The notes under the pieces are model-generated. The model worked only from the letters and a program-made list of their open reading frames with translations. It was not told where the DNA came from and did no database searches. This document shows, piece by piece, positions 30,501-45,500 of a DNA stretch of 64,000 nt. The stretch comes from Siphonodentalium dalli (lineage: Eukaryota > Mollusca > Scaphopoda > Gadilida > Siphonodentaliidae). The DNA lies in assembly GCA_032622095.1 (NCBI GenBank), contig CP136064.1, forward strand, positions 133,679,129 through 133,743,128. Reading direction: 5' to 3'. The first letter of the stretch is position 1. Every line of letters starts with the position of its first letter. The translations under genes and the position numbers were made by a program.

Positions 30501-33500
30501 GTTTGACACATTGTTGCGGTATGGCTACTACTAGGTTATGACTCTTTGGTATTGTTGTATCGGATGATAACATGGCAAGTTTTTTAAACTATAATATTGT
30601 TGATCGAGACAAAATTGTTAAAATGATAATGAGTTGAAGGGCCAAACAAGTATGAATCTTCATGAAAATTGTGAGTAAAGTTCGGAAATTATGTGAAAAT
30701 AGAAAGGGATATCACACCATTTCTTGTTTTATCATAACCACACACAATCCCTGATCATGATATATGTCAAGCAGATATCAACGACGCAAATATACAGTCA
30801 CATGCCTCTATTATCTGACCAAAGATTGAGAAAAAATATACATCGAGACTCGGATTAGTCGCTCCTACTTTTCACAACCTTTGGACACTTTTTATATCGG
30901 ATACTAGTGTCACTGTGACCGAAAGGAGATGCCCGACATTTTTATATGTAGAAATGAAAAATGCACAGGGATGCAATGAAATAAAAAACTATGCGTCTTT
31001 TGAGAATTGGCTCACGGACTAAAATACAAACAGTGTTCAATTCCAAATAATAAAGTTAGATATTGATATTGGGATATGTATATATTGTACATATCTTCAA
31101 ACTTATCCCCATAATCTCATATAAGAATAGAAATGAGAAAATGAATTGGAGAATCACAACAGCCTCAAAGAGGACATTTTGAAAAGGCTGTGTAACCTAT
31201 ACTTTGGATTATCTTTAAACTTAGCAAAGTAGCAATAAAGCTGTGATGGTAATTCCAGTATGTGTTTTATTACTCATCTGTTATGGATACAGAATAACGC
31301 TGTAGCACCACAGACCAATACATATCTTGTTGACAGGAGTCTCACATAATGCTTATTTATGTAATTATTGTTCTGCTCCCAAGCCATTGACAATGGTCAA
31401 CTCTAAATACTATCAATCTAATTTTGGTATATAATATTGCATATCCTTGCTAAATATTTGATGTAAAATTTGATGTAAAGTTTGTTAGACTAAATAACAA
31501 ATGAAAGAGAGATAACTGATAATGGTAAAAACCTGTTGATTTTTCTTCACTTCAGCTTTCATGTCATTTAGAACATTCACTTGAGCCAGAGATCTAAATG
31601 AAATATATAAATACAATAAATAACATAACAACATGAAATTGAACCCATTTGGTGAGGATGAAATATCATTTATGGTAGTCAATATTAAATATATATATAG
31701 TTTCCAAACACATTTTGTTATAAACGATGAGATGTCCACAAACTCACATGTCATTGTTTATACAAATCTTTTGCATAACAATACAAATATTATCCAAAAG
31801 AAACTGGAAACCTCCCAAAAAACATGTGTATTTTCTAGAAGATTTCTAGCCACTAAATTATTTGACAATCTCTCCTCTGCCATTGGGTGCATAGAGGAAT
31901 TATTAAGCACACAAGCAGTCGCAGACGACAGTATCCTCCGCCAAATTGTGCAGTTGGGGAAGTGCATTCTCAATAATGTTTGTGTTCTTAGTATGTGCTA
32001 AACAAGAGGTGGGATTTTGTCAAAAAGCCTGGCTTGCGGACTCATTTTAGGTACTGATATTTGTGGAAATGAGCCCTGTGAAGTCATCCATTTGCACACA
32101 AAAAAATAAACAAAGTCCAATAACTCTGCTGAAAATATCCGGCCGCACCTGGTTTGCAAACTCTTTCTAGATACGGGTCAAGTGAACTCATATACCAAAT
32201 ATCTTTTAAATCCGTTGAGATTTGTGGAAATGAGCCCTGTGACGTCGTCTATTTGTTATCTGGTAAATTCAGCAAAAATAATAAACAAAGTCCAATAACT
32301 CCGGTAAAAAATCCGGCCGGACCTGGCTTGCGAACTCATTCTAGGTAATGGTCAAGTGAACTCACATACCACAAATCTTTGAAATTGGCGGGGGATAAAA
32401 ACAAAGTTTTTGTATCATAGGTATTTGGTGACGAAAGGAGAGAACTGTGTCAACTGGTCAGGTAAGCACTATGCCTTGTCAGATTAATTTGATATTACAA
32501 CTGATATAAGGGGACATTTGCGGTGAGCTATTTTCTATGTATCTAATCAGAAACTTCACGGATTGATGGCCACAGGAACTACCAGCATTTTTGCCAGTCA
32601 ATCTTTGGATGAATATGTCAACACTTGTCAATTTAACAACAGCGAAGACCCTATTTGTCTCTACACCCGACACAAAACTTGATCAATACCTGTCACAATT
32701 TGTATGCTTTCTTACTCTTGTCTGAGCTATATATCTTTCTTATACATGTATTAGCCATTTTTTCCATATACGATAATTCCTATTAGTTGGAAATCTGTTC
32801 CTCTTCATGGTAATGGTTATATTCTATCAGTTCTTTGTTTGTGAGATGCCAGAAGTAAGTCAGCATTGTTGAGTTAACTCATATTTTGGAACTGGCTGTT
32901 ATCAAACAAATTTGTTTTATTTTATTTTCAGTTACAATTATTTTATTTTTAGCTATTAGATTGGAGGTGTTTAATAGTAAGCAGTTCTGAAGCTTTTTAG
33001 ATATGACTTGCTGTGTGCATGGATTCAAGTAAACCTGGAAATAATTTGTTGAGTTTGTAGTATTTATTTAATAGAATCACAAATAATGAACCCTATGTAT
33101 GTAAGCAAGTTGCTACCTACCAATTTTGTTGGCACAAAGATCTAGTTCTAGACTTTACACCTGATGAAATGGTAACATCCTGAATATATCATGGCGATAT
33201 CAGTGTGACATTATTTTGTCACCCCTCCTGATATTATACTACAAGAATATCTCCAAGCACACACACAGTGCAGTAGCTCAATGATTTCACATCACAAATA
33301 CGTACTAGAATCATAAATCTTTTTTGCTAGATTCACAAAAAACACAAGTTGTGGTGACAAAAAAAAACAGTGGTGGTGTTTGCTAATTTGCTATAATGAG
33401 ACAGACAACTTAAAAGGGGCACATATGAGCAATAAAGAGCATTCATTATGTAGAAAAATTGATACAGGTGGGTCACATGACCAGAGGAACGTCTTGGGGT

Positions 33501-36500
33501 AGAAACATAATGGCTGAGAATAAAGCATTATTACCTTACCTTTGACATCAAAAGACTTAAAGGTAGATATGTGTAAAATTTGTGGTAAAACAATTGCATA
33601 ATAGGAAGAGTATTAGTCAGAGGTTACATGTATGTTGTGTCATGTTTATACAGGTCGTAAATGGAATCAGGATAGAGGTGTTAGACTGTTATTAAAAATC
33701 GGCAACCAATTGTCCCACATATCTTCTGAAATGATATTAAATGCTCTTCATTGATCATATAATCTTTAAGTCATCTGAGGTCAAAGGCAGGTATGTAATG
33801 TTTTATTCTCAGCCTTCCCATGCCATTCACCTGGACAGGTGACCCATCTGAACAAATTTTCCTACATATTACTCATATATGCCCCTTTAATTCATCTGAG
33901 GTCAACGGCATCTATCTCATGACACTTGACGGGTCAATTTATCCCCACGTTTCAATTGTCACCGACAAGATTGCAACCATTTTTGGTATATAATTGATTA
34001 CTTAATTTAATTAATTATTAGTGTCCTTTTAAGACATCTGATGTCAACAGGACCTATATAATAAGATTTTGGGTCACGAATGTACCAGCAGTCTCATGTC
34101 GATGTTGTCATCATGGTATATCACCTATGTGATGGAGAGCTTACCCGTGCATCAAATAGTCGCTATTTTTTTTTTCTGGAAATTCCGTCATTTATTTAAT
34201 ATTAAAGTAGGAATTGGTGTCACAATGTTCACAAAGGACGCAACATGTATCAGTTGACGATATCGGTTGGGAGACTAAATTTTGCCAATACCGATATCTT
34301 GCTGATACCACATATATCGGCCTGATCCGATAGCCGATACCGATAATCGGTACATCACTATCAATGACATAAAATATATCAGCGAAAGATTTTATATATG
34401 CGGTACCAGTAACTTGAACATACAATCATAAATCAATAAATAAACGAAATAAAGTTTTGTCAGACCAATAGCGATATTACTCAGGTGCTGTGATCATTAG
34501 CGTCGCTTGTATTTTAGAAACATTCTGATCAGAAAAATCGGGACCGATCAACGAGTTCTTCAAAACAATTTTACAATGTAATTGGTATTTTATCGGTAGA
34601 AATTATTTTCCTACTGGGTATTATTGAATCGAAAAAAATGGTGTTTTCGTTGATTTTAGTTATAAGATGACTCCTTAAACCTTCAACTTGGCAAATGAAG
34701 CCTTCAACTTTTCTGAAAACCTGGCAATTGGCTCAGGATCTGGAAATGGTAATACATTACTTTGCAGAGTAATAATAATAATAATGTATAGCATTTGTAA
34801 TGGATCCATCCCTGGTTGAAGGTTGAGATACTTGTTATGAAAACTCAGGTTGCATGCATCTTTGTAGATGTTGGCTTATGCTGATGGTTTTATGACAAAA
34901 GGCATTATATATTTGGCTACTTTTAACGCGTTTAATTCGTTTATGTGTGCATTATGTGGTTTCTGAATATTTTAAGAAAATTAACTCATACAAATGCTTG
35001 CAATGTTGGGGATTTGAGCTAGAACAGTGTCTTTAATTGTGACTTATTGATTGACACAATAAAATTCAGGTGCAAATAAAATTTACCATTCAGCATAAAA
35101 CAAATTTTATGCATCTTGGATGAGAAAATATCATATTCCAGTTCGAAGTGCTAAAGTTTTCAACAGCAATAAAGGCTGCTAGGCAACACGTCACCCATAT
35201 ATAAGGTGGCTTTATTTGACTGTTGGCTTTTTTATAAATGAAACATTTTATTCTGGGAATAAACATTGAATTAAACTTTGTTCCAACTGTTATGTTGTTA
35301 ACATATTTGATTAGATACCAAATTCTAAGTCAATAAAGGGGCATAACTCTGTCAGAAATGGTTGGCTTGAACCCAAATTCGAACATGACCTGTATTTAAA
35401 TGTCATTCATCCACATACTAAATTTGAAAGTTATCATCCAGACAGCACAATAATCAGCAATTCTAATTCGAAAAGGAGCATAACTGCCAGAAATTGCTGG
35501 ATCGAATCCAAATTTAAACATGATTGGAACTTTCATCAAATCAAGTTGAATACTATTCAAGTTATCATCCGTACAACAAACATTCCGACACACAGACAGA
35601 AGGACACCGCTCATATATAGTCTAACAAAATAGTTTTTCGGCCAACAAAATGTTTTTGGAATATTAATATCTCAGTCAAATACAATATGGAGGCAAATTT
35701 CATTGGGGGTGAGAGCCGATATTATCAGATTAATAACGAACCTGGCTTCTGTAGGAAAATTCTGACTGATGAATATTAACTGTTTCAGACATTCTGTTGA
35801 ATTTGCATTTAGTATAGTCTGAGCAGCTTGGAAACTTAGATCTGAAATTAAAATATAATTGAACCTAGAGATGGACCTGTCTGGACGAAGATATACCCCC
35901 ACCCCCCCATATTCAACATGTTATCCTAAAAAAAAATTGACCGGAAAATGTAGTAATAAAAGTTCGGACAACATAAAAGCTCGAAAAAGGGTGATAACTC
36001 CACACACAAAAAAGTCAGACTGACATCATAATCACAGGTGGAATGGCTCATGTGGTACTAAATATCTGTGCCAAGTTTTAAAATATTTGACTGAAAAATG
36101 TAGGGATAAAAGCTCGGACAAAATTGCGTCCACAGACTAAAATAAAACGGTAAAAGAAAACAAAGTTTTATGCGGCTACTGTGAGTGAGATACATGCATG
36201 TTTAAATGAAATAATACAATGCAAAGATGGGTGGACAGAACCAAATTAGAACTTGACCTGTATTTTTATGTGGAATCCACCTACGAAATTTGAAATAAAT
36301 CTGATAACTAAAACTAAAGTTATCATCCGGAAACTATCTGGGACAGACAGATGGACACCGCTGATTTCTATAGTACCCCGAAACGAAGCAATAGCAAAAT
36401 AAATGCGCTATAATAAATATTATTGCAGTCATGTTGCATCATCTTACTTAGAATACGCACACACTGTTTACTATTACTCAATAAACGTGTATTTGGCTTG

Positions 36501-39500
36501 TGACGTAATTATCCATAGGTTAGGAGAAAATACTAACGATAGATTAATAAACTTTGAATATCTTTGCAAATACAATTCTATTATGTGTACTGGTTCTGTC
36601 TGACCATTCCCCAATTATGAAGTAACGTATATTAGTTAAGTTAAGATGAGAGACGAAAAGTCATAGTTTATTCAATAACTTCATGAAACTGCAGTCAAAC
36701 CCTGCTGGTGTGGATTGTGTGAATATGTGAATGTTAATTGCTTTTGCAGGAAGCTATTGATTGGTCGAGCAACAAATCATTTGATTCGCAAGTGATTTCA
36801 TTGGCTAGATTCCTCCCGTTTGAAATTATTTCAACCATGAGAGTACCAAGACTGTATGTTGATTGAAATGAAAACAGGGTCCAGTTTAACTCTTTTAATG
36901 CCAATCGTGACTATAGTCGAATTATCAGTAAACTGCTAATCGCGACTTTTAATTGAAATTTCATTCTACACATACACAATTGCGCTCCTGGTGGTCCATT
37001 CCTATTTTTTTCGCATTTTATTTGGGTATTGCATTTTTTGGTAATGATAGAATCCTGAAGTGTCCCATAAATTGTTGAGATGAACAAAATATGGGACCGA
37101 ACAGGTCTGAGTACAGTCCGTAACAAACAAACTTCACGAACCTGCCACACATGAACGAGATATACAATTTGTGTCATGCCATCAGTCTTGACATATTCAG
37201 TAAACCTCAAACTGCATTGCATTGTAGATCGAAGTTAACACTTTTTGTCAGTGTTTTGATTGAAATAGCATTCCTAGCAGCATTTTGTAGTCAAGTTTAA
37301 CACTATTCGGTACCACAAGTGGTCTTAGTACAGTCCACATTTAACAAACATGCTAGTGCATCACTCGTACATGCATTGAAAATGCATCGCAATTCTAGCT
37401 GTATGTAATACTGTACTCTACATAATCGAGATCAATGGGGGGACTACACAAAATCTATTTTCACTAGTTCAGTTTCGGCGCATTCCATACTAATAGTATA
37501 TACTATGGTAAGTTGAAGGTTATGTTGTCCATAAAATGAGTGTCTTGGTAAAGTTAGGTCCGAAAGATGTCTTTGTTATGAAAACATAAACAAATAAAAT
37601 GGCAGACCCCGGTTCTACCAGCAAACGCAGATAAAGGTAAAGACCGTAAAGTTATCGAGCAACTGTTTCAAGATTCAGACAGCGACAATAACTAATAGTT
37701 CCAAACTGGAAACGTAATGAATTCATTAAAGGCGAAGCTTAATGTTATACCCTTATTTTCAGTTTGTCTTGGAATTGAAGATGACGTAACACCTTAATTT
37801 CCCATTTTGTCTCGACATTCAATATCCCACCAAGGTTATCGTTACCTTGTGCTGACCTTGGACTGGTTATTATCTGATAGCTTGGATATATATCAACCCA
37901 CATGTGAAGTTTCATCCATGACCATCTTTTACTGAAGAATATATAGCTTGATGACCATGTATTCCTCGACAAACTAATAATACACCTAATCACAGCATGT
38001 AGAATGTTTACTGGTAACATTTACAGTCAGAAGCTAATCACACTTTAACTCTAAACAGATCTATGTCAATAAAACATTGACCCTAAATGCTCTTATTTTG
38101 TCTGTTATCTATGAATTTTCTAGTCATACCCGGTTTACACATTGATCAACTTTTCCCCCCAGAAGTTCCATATTGATGTATATATTGTCCGCTCTGCAGG
38201 TTGCAATTTACCAACTTTTCAACTGAAAATTAGGTTAAGTTTGACCAACTTATTAAGTCAAACTCAGGTTTAACCCTTTGAACCTGATAGCTCGATATAC
38301 CAAAATATCGGGAAGAAGCAAATTTGACAATAACCTGGAAGCCCGAAATATCGACACCTGGCTCATTACCAATATGTGTAACTGGTATAAACATCGGGAT
38401 ACTAATCAAGAACGACTTAATTAGCCATCCCACACTCATGTGATGTTCAGGGTGTCTATACCATGTGTAAGGAAGAGTCAACATCTATAGTTCGGGTAGG
38501 TATATTTGCGCATGAGCATAGTATATAGAAATGATAAACACGTACTGTACATCAAATGTACATGCAAATTGAGCAAGTACATGTATTGTATTGCACTCTG
38601 ATAGTAATTGTGTATCCTGTGTGTAGGTCTATGTGAAACGATTCCACAGTTTAAATTATCCTCGCATATTCTAGCTTTGTGGACTAGTTTGGAAATGGTC
38701 ATTCGGTGTATGGGGTTGATATATTTGCGCATGCGCATAGCAATTAGATGACAAAATGTACATATTAGCATATAAATTCACATATGTTATAGGTAAGGTA
38801 GGCCTATAAAATTTATGAAAGAGGTGGGGTTAAGACGAATGCGAGGAGGGGTTATAAATGAATCCATTGCATACTGAGTCTGCTTATTTGATTCCATGTA
38901 ATCACATCATGTTTTTAAATATAGGACCTAAATACCGTAGGTTTTATAATGGAATAAAATGTTTACACGAAACTGTTCGCACAACATCTTAGCAAATTAC
39001 TTACGATGTCAAATAACTTTAAATTGTCTTTTTGCATACTATTTTGCCATATATAAAATAACATGTACTTGTCATTATAATACATGAAGTGTGGCCTGTA
39101 AAGAGACAAGTCTAATGTTATGTATGCATCGATATATTACCCTCACCGCACGTCGTCAAGATCTGACAATCTTATCATGACGTTGTTTTTCGTGATCTAA
39201 TGCTAATGTAGCCTATATAAGCATATATGCCTACATGCCTTATAGATGCACTGAATGTTCTCCAAAAAAAACTGAAGAGAGCATGCACTATTAAAACAAG
39301 TATAGTGTAGGCCTAACGATATATCATTATGTACAGTATGTGGCGCATATAATGCATGGGACAGTAAGGACCATCGGGACATATATATAGTACGGTAATG
39401 CGAGTTATGTGACAGATTCAAGTACATGCATTCACTGTCTGGAATTTAGTGCCTGACATTCGAAGTTCCCACCAAATGTGCGCACTGCACTCATTTAATT

Positions 39501-42500
39501 TTTGACATCACAAAGGATCCAGGCAAGGACCATATTACTTTGCATGTTTGTCCATGTGAGGGGGGGGGGGAATCAAATTTGATTTTTATTTGAGAACATA
39601 TATAGGGCCTATACAGTTAGAAGAACACAGCGTCATTAGTAACACCAACAGCGCAATTGTTTTGAAGTTGAACTATCTTTGCTTCGCTGGTCAAATCATG
39701 ATACTGATCGTTGTAATTCAGGTGCATATTATTAACAGCTCAAAAACATAAACAAGTAAAATAAATATGTTATTGGAAATAAAAATAAAGTTTTGTAACT
39801 AAAAATTTGTAAAATACAACTATATTAGATGACTGTACACAAATCACAATTGCGGAGTACATTGATTTTCAACTTGAAAAATAGCACCGGGGCGACGCAG
39901 TTTTCATTTTATTACAATTTTATTATGAAATGTCGATTAAATTGTACAAAATCTAGCACAAAACCCCATAAAAACATTAATAATGTATCATCCATTGTAT
40001 TGTTTACATTAAAAATAAAACCAATTTGTTGTGTTTATAATGCAATATTTTTGTTGCAAACTATGACGGAAAAAAATGCAAAACTCCGGGCTCTCTGGAT
40101 GCTATGCGGCAGGGCTCTCTAGGGCTTACTGGACGCTACACTGCAGGGCACTCTTGGGATCTGAATGCTAAAGGGTTATAAAGGGGGTATAATAAACAAC
40201 ATCAATGATGTGACATAAATACTGATTTATTTTTGATAGTTGAGTTGCATTGGCTGGGATGGTGACGTAATCACCTTTCAGTGTTGGGTGTGGGCAGTGA
40301 CGTTGGTAATATCTGTATAGGGTAAATGGTTAACTGGCAAAAATAGGTCAACCATTTCAGCACTATCACAGTCACCAAGGAACCAGCAACACCAAATGTA
40401 ACTCAATTCTGAATTGCAGTTCTGAAGAAGATGTTGATCGACAGACGGACAGACAGACTGTGAGACAGTCAGCCGATGGATCAGAAGAGAAGACTATAGC
40501 TCCACTTGAGCAAACTTCTCAGTTTACTTTTAAAAAAGAAAGCAAGCAGCACTCTAGTTACCTTGTAGCTCCCAAACCTTGAGTGGTGATAGTTCTGTGG
40601 CTGTATCAATGAGATGCTTCCGGAATGATTTCAAGCTATCTAGCTTATCTGGATGAAGCTCTCTGAAAAAATATCAAGTATATTTACATTAGAAGCAACT
40701 ACAATTGGGCTGTCCTAATGGGACTAAGGATTCCCCCCATGAAAGTCGAGAAAAACTGTAAACAAAATTGCCCAATCGGCCTATATGCCAAGTTTAAAAA
40801 CAACTGACCGGAAAATGTAGGAATACAAGCTCGGACAAAGTTCTGCATGTTGCGAAAAAATTTAAGTCAAAAGAGGGGGATAAATCCACTAAAAAATGTC
40901 TGTCTCGACCAAAAAATGTAGGAATAAAAGTTCATACAAAATTATGCATCTTGAGAAAACAAAAAAAAGTCTAAAAAGGGGGGTAAAAAAAAGTCGGACA
41001 GACCTCATAATTGATTTAAACAATATTTCTAAACAGAACAGAATTACAAACAATAAATACATGACATATAATTTTAAAGTGTTCAAAAGAGGATTGGGGC
41101 AACAAGCTTGGGGGGCTTTTGTTAAGTCCTAGACCTCATAATTGCAGGTGCACAGATTCCCATGGTAATACATATCTGTGCCAAGTTTCAAAACAATTGA
41201 CCGAAAAATGTAGAAATAAAAGCACTGACAAAATTGTATCCACGGACAGATGTATGGACAAATGGAGAATCTTGTATGTAAAATTTGTTTCTGATAGAAT
41301 AGAAAATATTTGAGTAATTGCACCATGCATACTGACAGACCGACAATGACATTGACACAATGTGTACCATGCTGTGATATGGGTACACATAAAAATTGAC
41401 AAGTTTGATGTTTAGTCAGTGGGAAATCCGAACTTAATTGTGTCTGATATAAATGTTTGTTAGTCATATATATCAACAGAATCACTTGCCAGCTGATAAC
41501 AAAGTGAAACAACTGAAGTCATCAAGTAAAGATAGCTCGATTTGACAGTTCATTGCTTTGCGAGCATTTATGAGAGGATTAAATTTCAGTAATGATTAGT
41601 AATGATTATGTATGGGTTAAGCATGCCATTGTCATATATTGTCCGGTAGGCAGTTTTTAGTTTTGGGGCCATGTGGATATATTAATATGTGCCCAAGATA
41701 TTGGCAATTGTTGGTCAGATAAATAATGAAAAGGTTGTCATTTTTCAGCTTTTTCCCTAATAGTAAGTTCAGCTGAAAATTGAAGATTAGTAAGCAGAAT
41801 GAGGCCCTTTCTGTCACAGCTGTCACTATATGGATATTCCCCTTCAGAAAATATTATTTTTATAGATCTGGGTGAATATCAGTTTTCAGTTGCACTGGTA
41901 CCCTATGAAGATTGGCCATATAAAGTTTGGGATCAATTTGTAATTTCCGTTCATTATAATAACCATAATTGTGATATAAGTCTGACATACACAAATGGAC
42001 AGTAGACATTATTTAGACATCACTCTTTGTGACAATAACACAATGAAGTAGTTCCGGAATAAATTCAATATCATACTCACTTTAGCTTTGGGAAAACAAA
42101 GCCTCCTACTTCATCATCCAACTCCTCATCCGTACCCTTTGATTTGTCATCTGCAATAGAGTTCATTACATCTCATAAGTTAGATTCCCCTTTATTCAAG
42201 TTTTCTGAAATCAATCCATATGATAATTTCTAAATTAATATAAAATGAGAATATATTTTTTGTGTATGTGTGCACCTAGCACCTAGCACCTAGCACCTAA
42301 TCCTTCATATCAGTGGCAAGTACATGCAAATTAAATGGAAATTGCGTACATAATTTGGGAGGAGTGATGCCAAATATACCTACACAAGGATTTCCAATTT
42401 AACACAGCAATTTAATGCTGAAAACATGTTTTGTTTTGTTTTGTTTGTTTCTTATAATTTGCTCTAAATGTTACATCAATCTTATATTTTTGGTTTTACA

Positions 42501-45500
42501 CTCAGCTTATAAATCAACCCATCCTAACTGATAATATATCAAAAATATTATATGTAATATAGGAATCTATTTACCAGTAGCAAACTTGAAATCAACAGCA
42601 TACATTGGATGGTGGGTTTTTTTAGATCTCCTATTTCTGCTCCTATTTGAACCAAATATAAATCCCAATCTATGAGATTAATTGATCTAATAATTTCAAT
42701 GGTATAATTTAGGAGTTGATTAGAAATCATTTTCCTTAAAAATATTTACAAAATTTAGGGGTGGGTTATCAACATAGCACCACTGGTAATGGTTTCTTTA
42801 AATGATCAGCATAATAGACGACATGTCATTAGCATAGATGAAAAAGAGTTAATAGCCTATACAATGGCCTACATAATATGTAACATCTGCCACGTGTACA
42901 ACTGCATGGACAACACATTGGAATTAATCTCATTTAAATTGAAATAAAAGGTCGGCCGACCACAGTGTCCCCCGACAACGTGGCAAGTCGATGCCGCTTT
43001 GTTAAAGAAATTTTAAAAATGTTGAAATGGGTTAATAATTCCGTAAAAAAAAAAAATTCCGTCATCTATATACATGTTACACATCTCCAATATGTGGGTA
43101 ACAATAAGTTTCAAATATCTACGATCAAAACTGTAGGAGGAGTTGATTACACCATGAAGGTACCCTCATACACAGACTTTCATTTTTGAGGCGCGTGATT
43201 GCTCTTGCTCACCATCGCGTGCCTAAATTTTAAAACTAGCGAGCGATCGATTGCGCACCTGGGCCAAACCAAATACAGAGAGCGTACAAGTATAAAGAAA
43301 CAGCTTGAATGTTGTAGCAAAATATCAAATGAATTCTCCGAAACCAACATTCATTGTCGGCATACATCAAAAGGTGAGTCCCTCGTGCCACGATGATTGG
43401 CAGTTTAAGTTATTTGAGGTCACACAGTGTGATGTGTCGAATGCACTATCTGAGACTGAATGATTCGAATCTAAAAATACATTTGAACGATTTCTATGTA
43501 TGGCTTATGACGTCACATAAATTCCTGGAAAATCAAAGCGAGACCACGTGGCTGGGAGATGTTGACATTTATTTTGTCAGCATGGAATCAGAGTATTAAA
43601 TGATTCCTTATTAATAATTATGAATTACAATTAATATAGGAGCATGTACAATATAAAAACATAGTGTGTAACATTCACTTGTGCTTATCGATAGTGGATT
43701 AAGCAGTGTTAAACCATAAAAAAGATCTCACTGGATATCGATCGTGAGTAAACTAATTCAATTTACGCAGCATTTATGAATGTATTTCCGCTGTTTATTT
43801 TATCTTGATAGAAACTGTGCACCTGGCCAAAACCCAGCGAGTGGGACTATGCACGCCTACATTTTCTAAAAATAAAAGTCTGCATTCAGAAAATTATAAA
43901 AAATGTTTTTCAAAGTCGACAGGCCCATAACTCTGGGAAAAATCATTGGATCAAACTCAAATTTGAACTTGACCTGTATTTTTATATGAACGACCCACAA
44001 AAAAAACAGAATTTCCAATTAAACATCCAAACTTGAGTTATCATCCGGAAACCAAAGAAAAAACTTCGAACTCAACCTGTATCTTGATATGACTGATCCA
44101 CATAAAAACGGTATTTGCAATTAAAGGATCCAAACTTGAGATATCATCCGGAAACCGAAACAAGTGAGTAAAAAAAAAGTTGAAAAAAGGGAAACAACTC
44201 CATAAAAGAACATCGGATTTAAACCCATAATTGCAGAGCACCTGTATTCTTGTTTGAGACACCTACATACCAAGTTTCAATCAAATCGGATGATCATTAC
44301 TGGAGTTATAACTCTGGACGCATGGACGGGACGCATGGACGCATGGGCGGACGGACAGGGCTGATTACAAGTCCCCCAAAAATAAATTTTTCGGGGGACA
44401 ATGAATAGCATAAAATAAACATTCTCCAGCAGTTTCTGTTATTTGTTTATCAAACAGTGTCAGATAAGATCAGATGTCATGTGTAATTACCAATCCACAT
44501 GGGACATGGAATAGACTGGCAGCTCATAGCTTATTGTTGTCAGTGAAAGAGATGACTTTTCAAAACATTTTTGCTGCACTGGCAATGTGTAAAAAAACAC
44601 TGGTGCTTGTTTAACTCTTTAACACTCAAATAGTTTTCTAGCGTAACCCTCAATGACGTGATTTGACGTGGCTACCTATTCCTCAATGACGTGATTTGAC
44701 GTGTTGGTTTGCATGGCAAGTTTTTCGTTTATATAAACGGTGTATATTCAGTTTTTTATGCTTTATTGAATATGAATACTGTGACTTAACTGTTCAAATC
44801 AACACCTTGTCAATTTCTGGTCAAGTAGCGGGAAGTTTATATCGCTAAGTGTAGTTTAATATTGAATAATCCATTTCAATCCCGGCTGGGGGTGCAAATA
44901 ATTATTCCATTTTCAATGACATACCTGTACCCAGGTATTACAACATACTGGTATCAGTACTGAAATTGTCTTCTAATGTTTCCAAATCCGCCTGAACAAA
45001 CCAAAGATCTATTTCTTGTTGCCATTTTCTGAATAATTATATCGTTTGAACCAACTTTGCGATTCTTAATTCAACTTCGGTCGAGTGAAAACCACGTGTG
45101 TGTGTTGTGTTGCAAACCGGAAGAGTGGATCAATCGGGAGGTTATTGGAAGAGCCTGTATAATTGATGGAAGAGCCGGACCAATCCAGTGACGGCAGAAT
45201 CAAGCCTCACCCAAATAAGGAAGTTGGATTTATTTTTATTTTTTATTGATATTTGGAATCGTAGGGATTATTCATATTTAAGAGACGAGTAATACCATCG
45301 CACCAGATAAATAAACAACGTGTTTTGCGAAAGCGACAAACTGAAAATGACGCAACCAACAATCACGTCATAAAATGTTATGATTTACTTGATATTAAAG
45401 CTAGATTTGTCCAGTTTTCTCCGCAAAAGTTTAAATTATAATCGGAGATGGGATGTGTATTCCCTTCATCACAAGGATTTCCCCCTAAACGAACCGTCTG

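Noticed and set aside
38484-38771. 97-codon minus-strand ORF
   Set aside because: It lies within a probable TTAA element rich in GCGCATG motifs and has no protein features.
41129-41512. 127-codon minus-strand ORF
   Set aside because: It overlaps the family E core array, has no recognisable domain, and three overlapping frames are open because the region is low in stops by composition.
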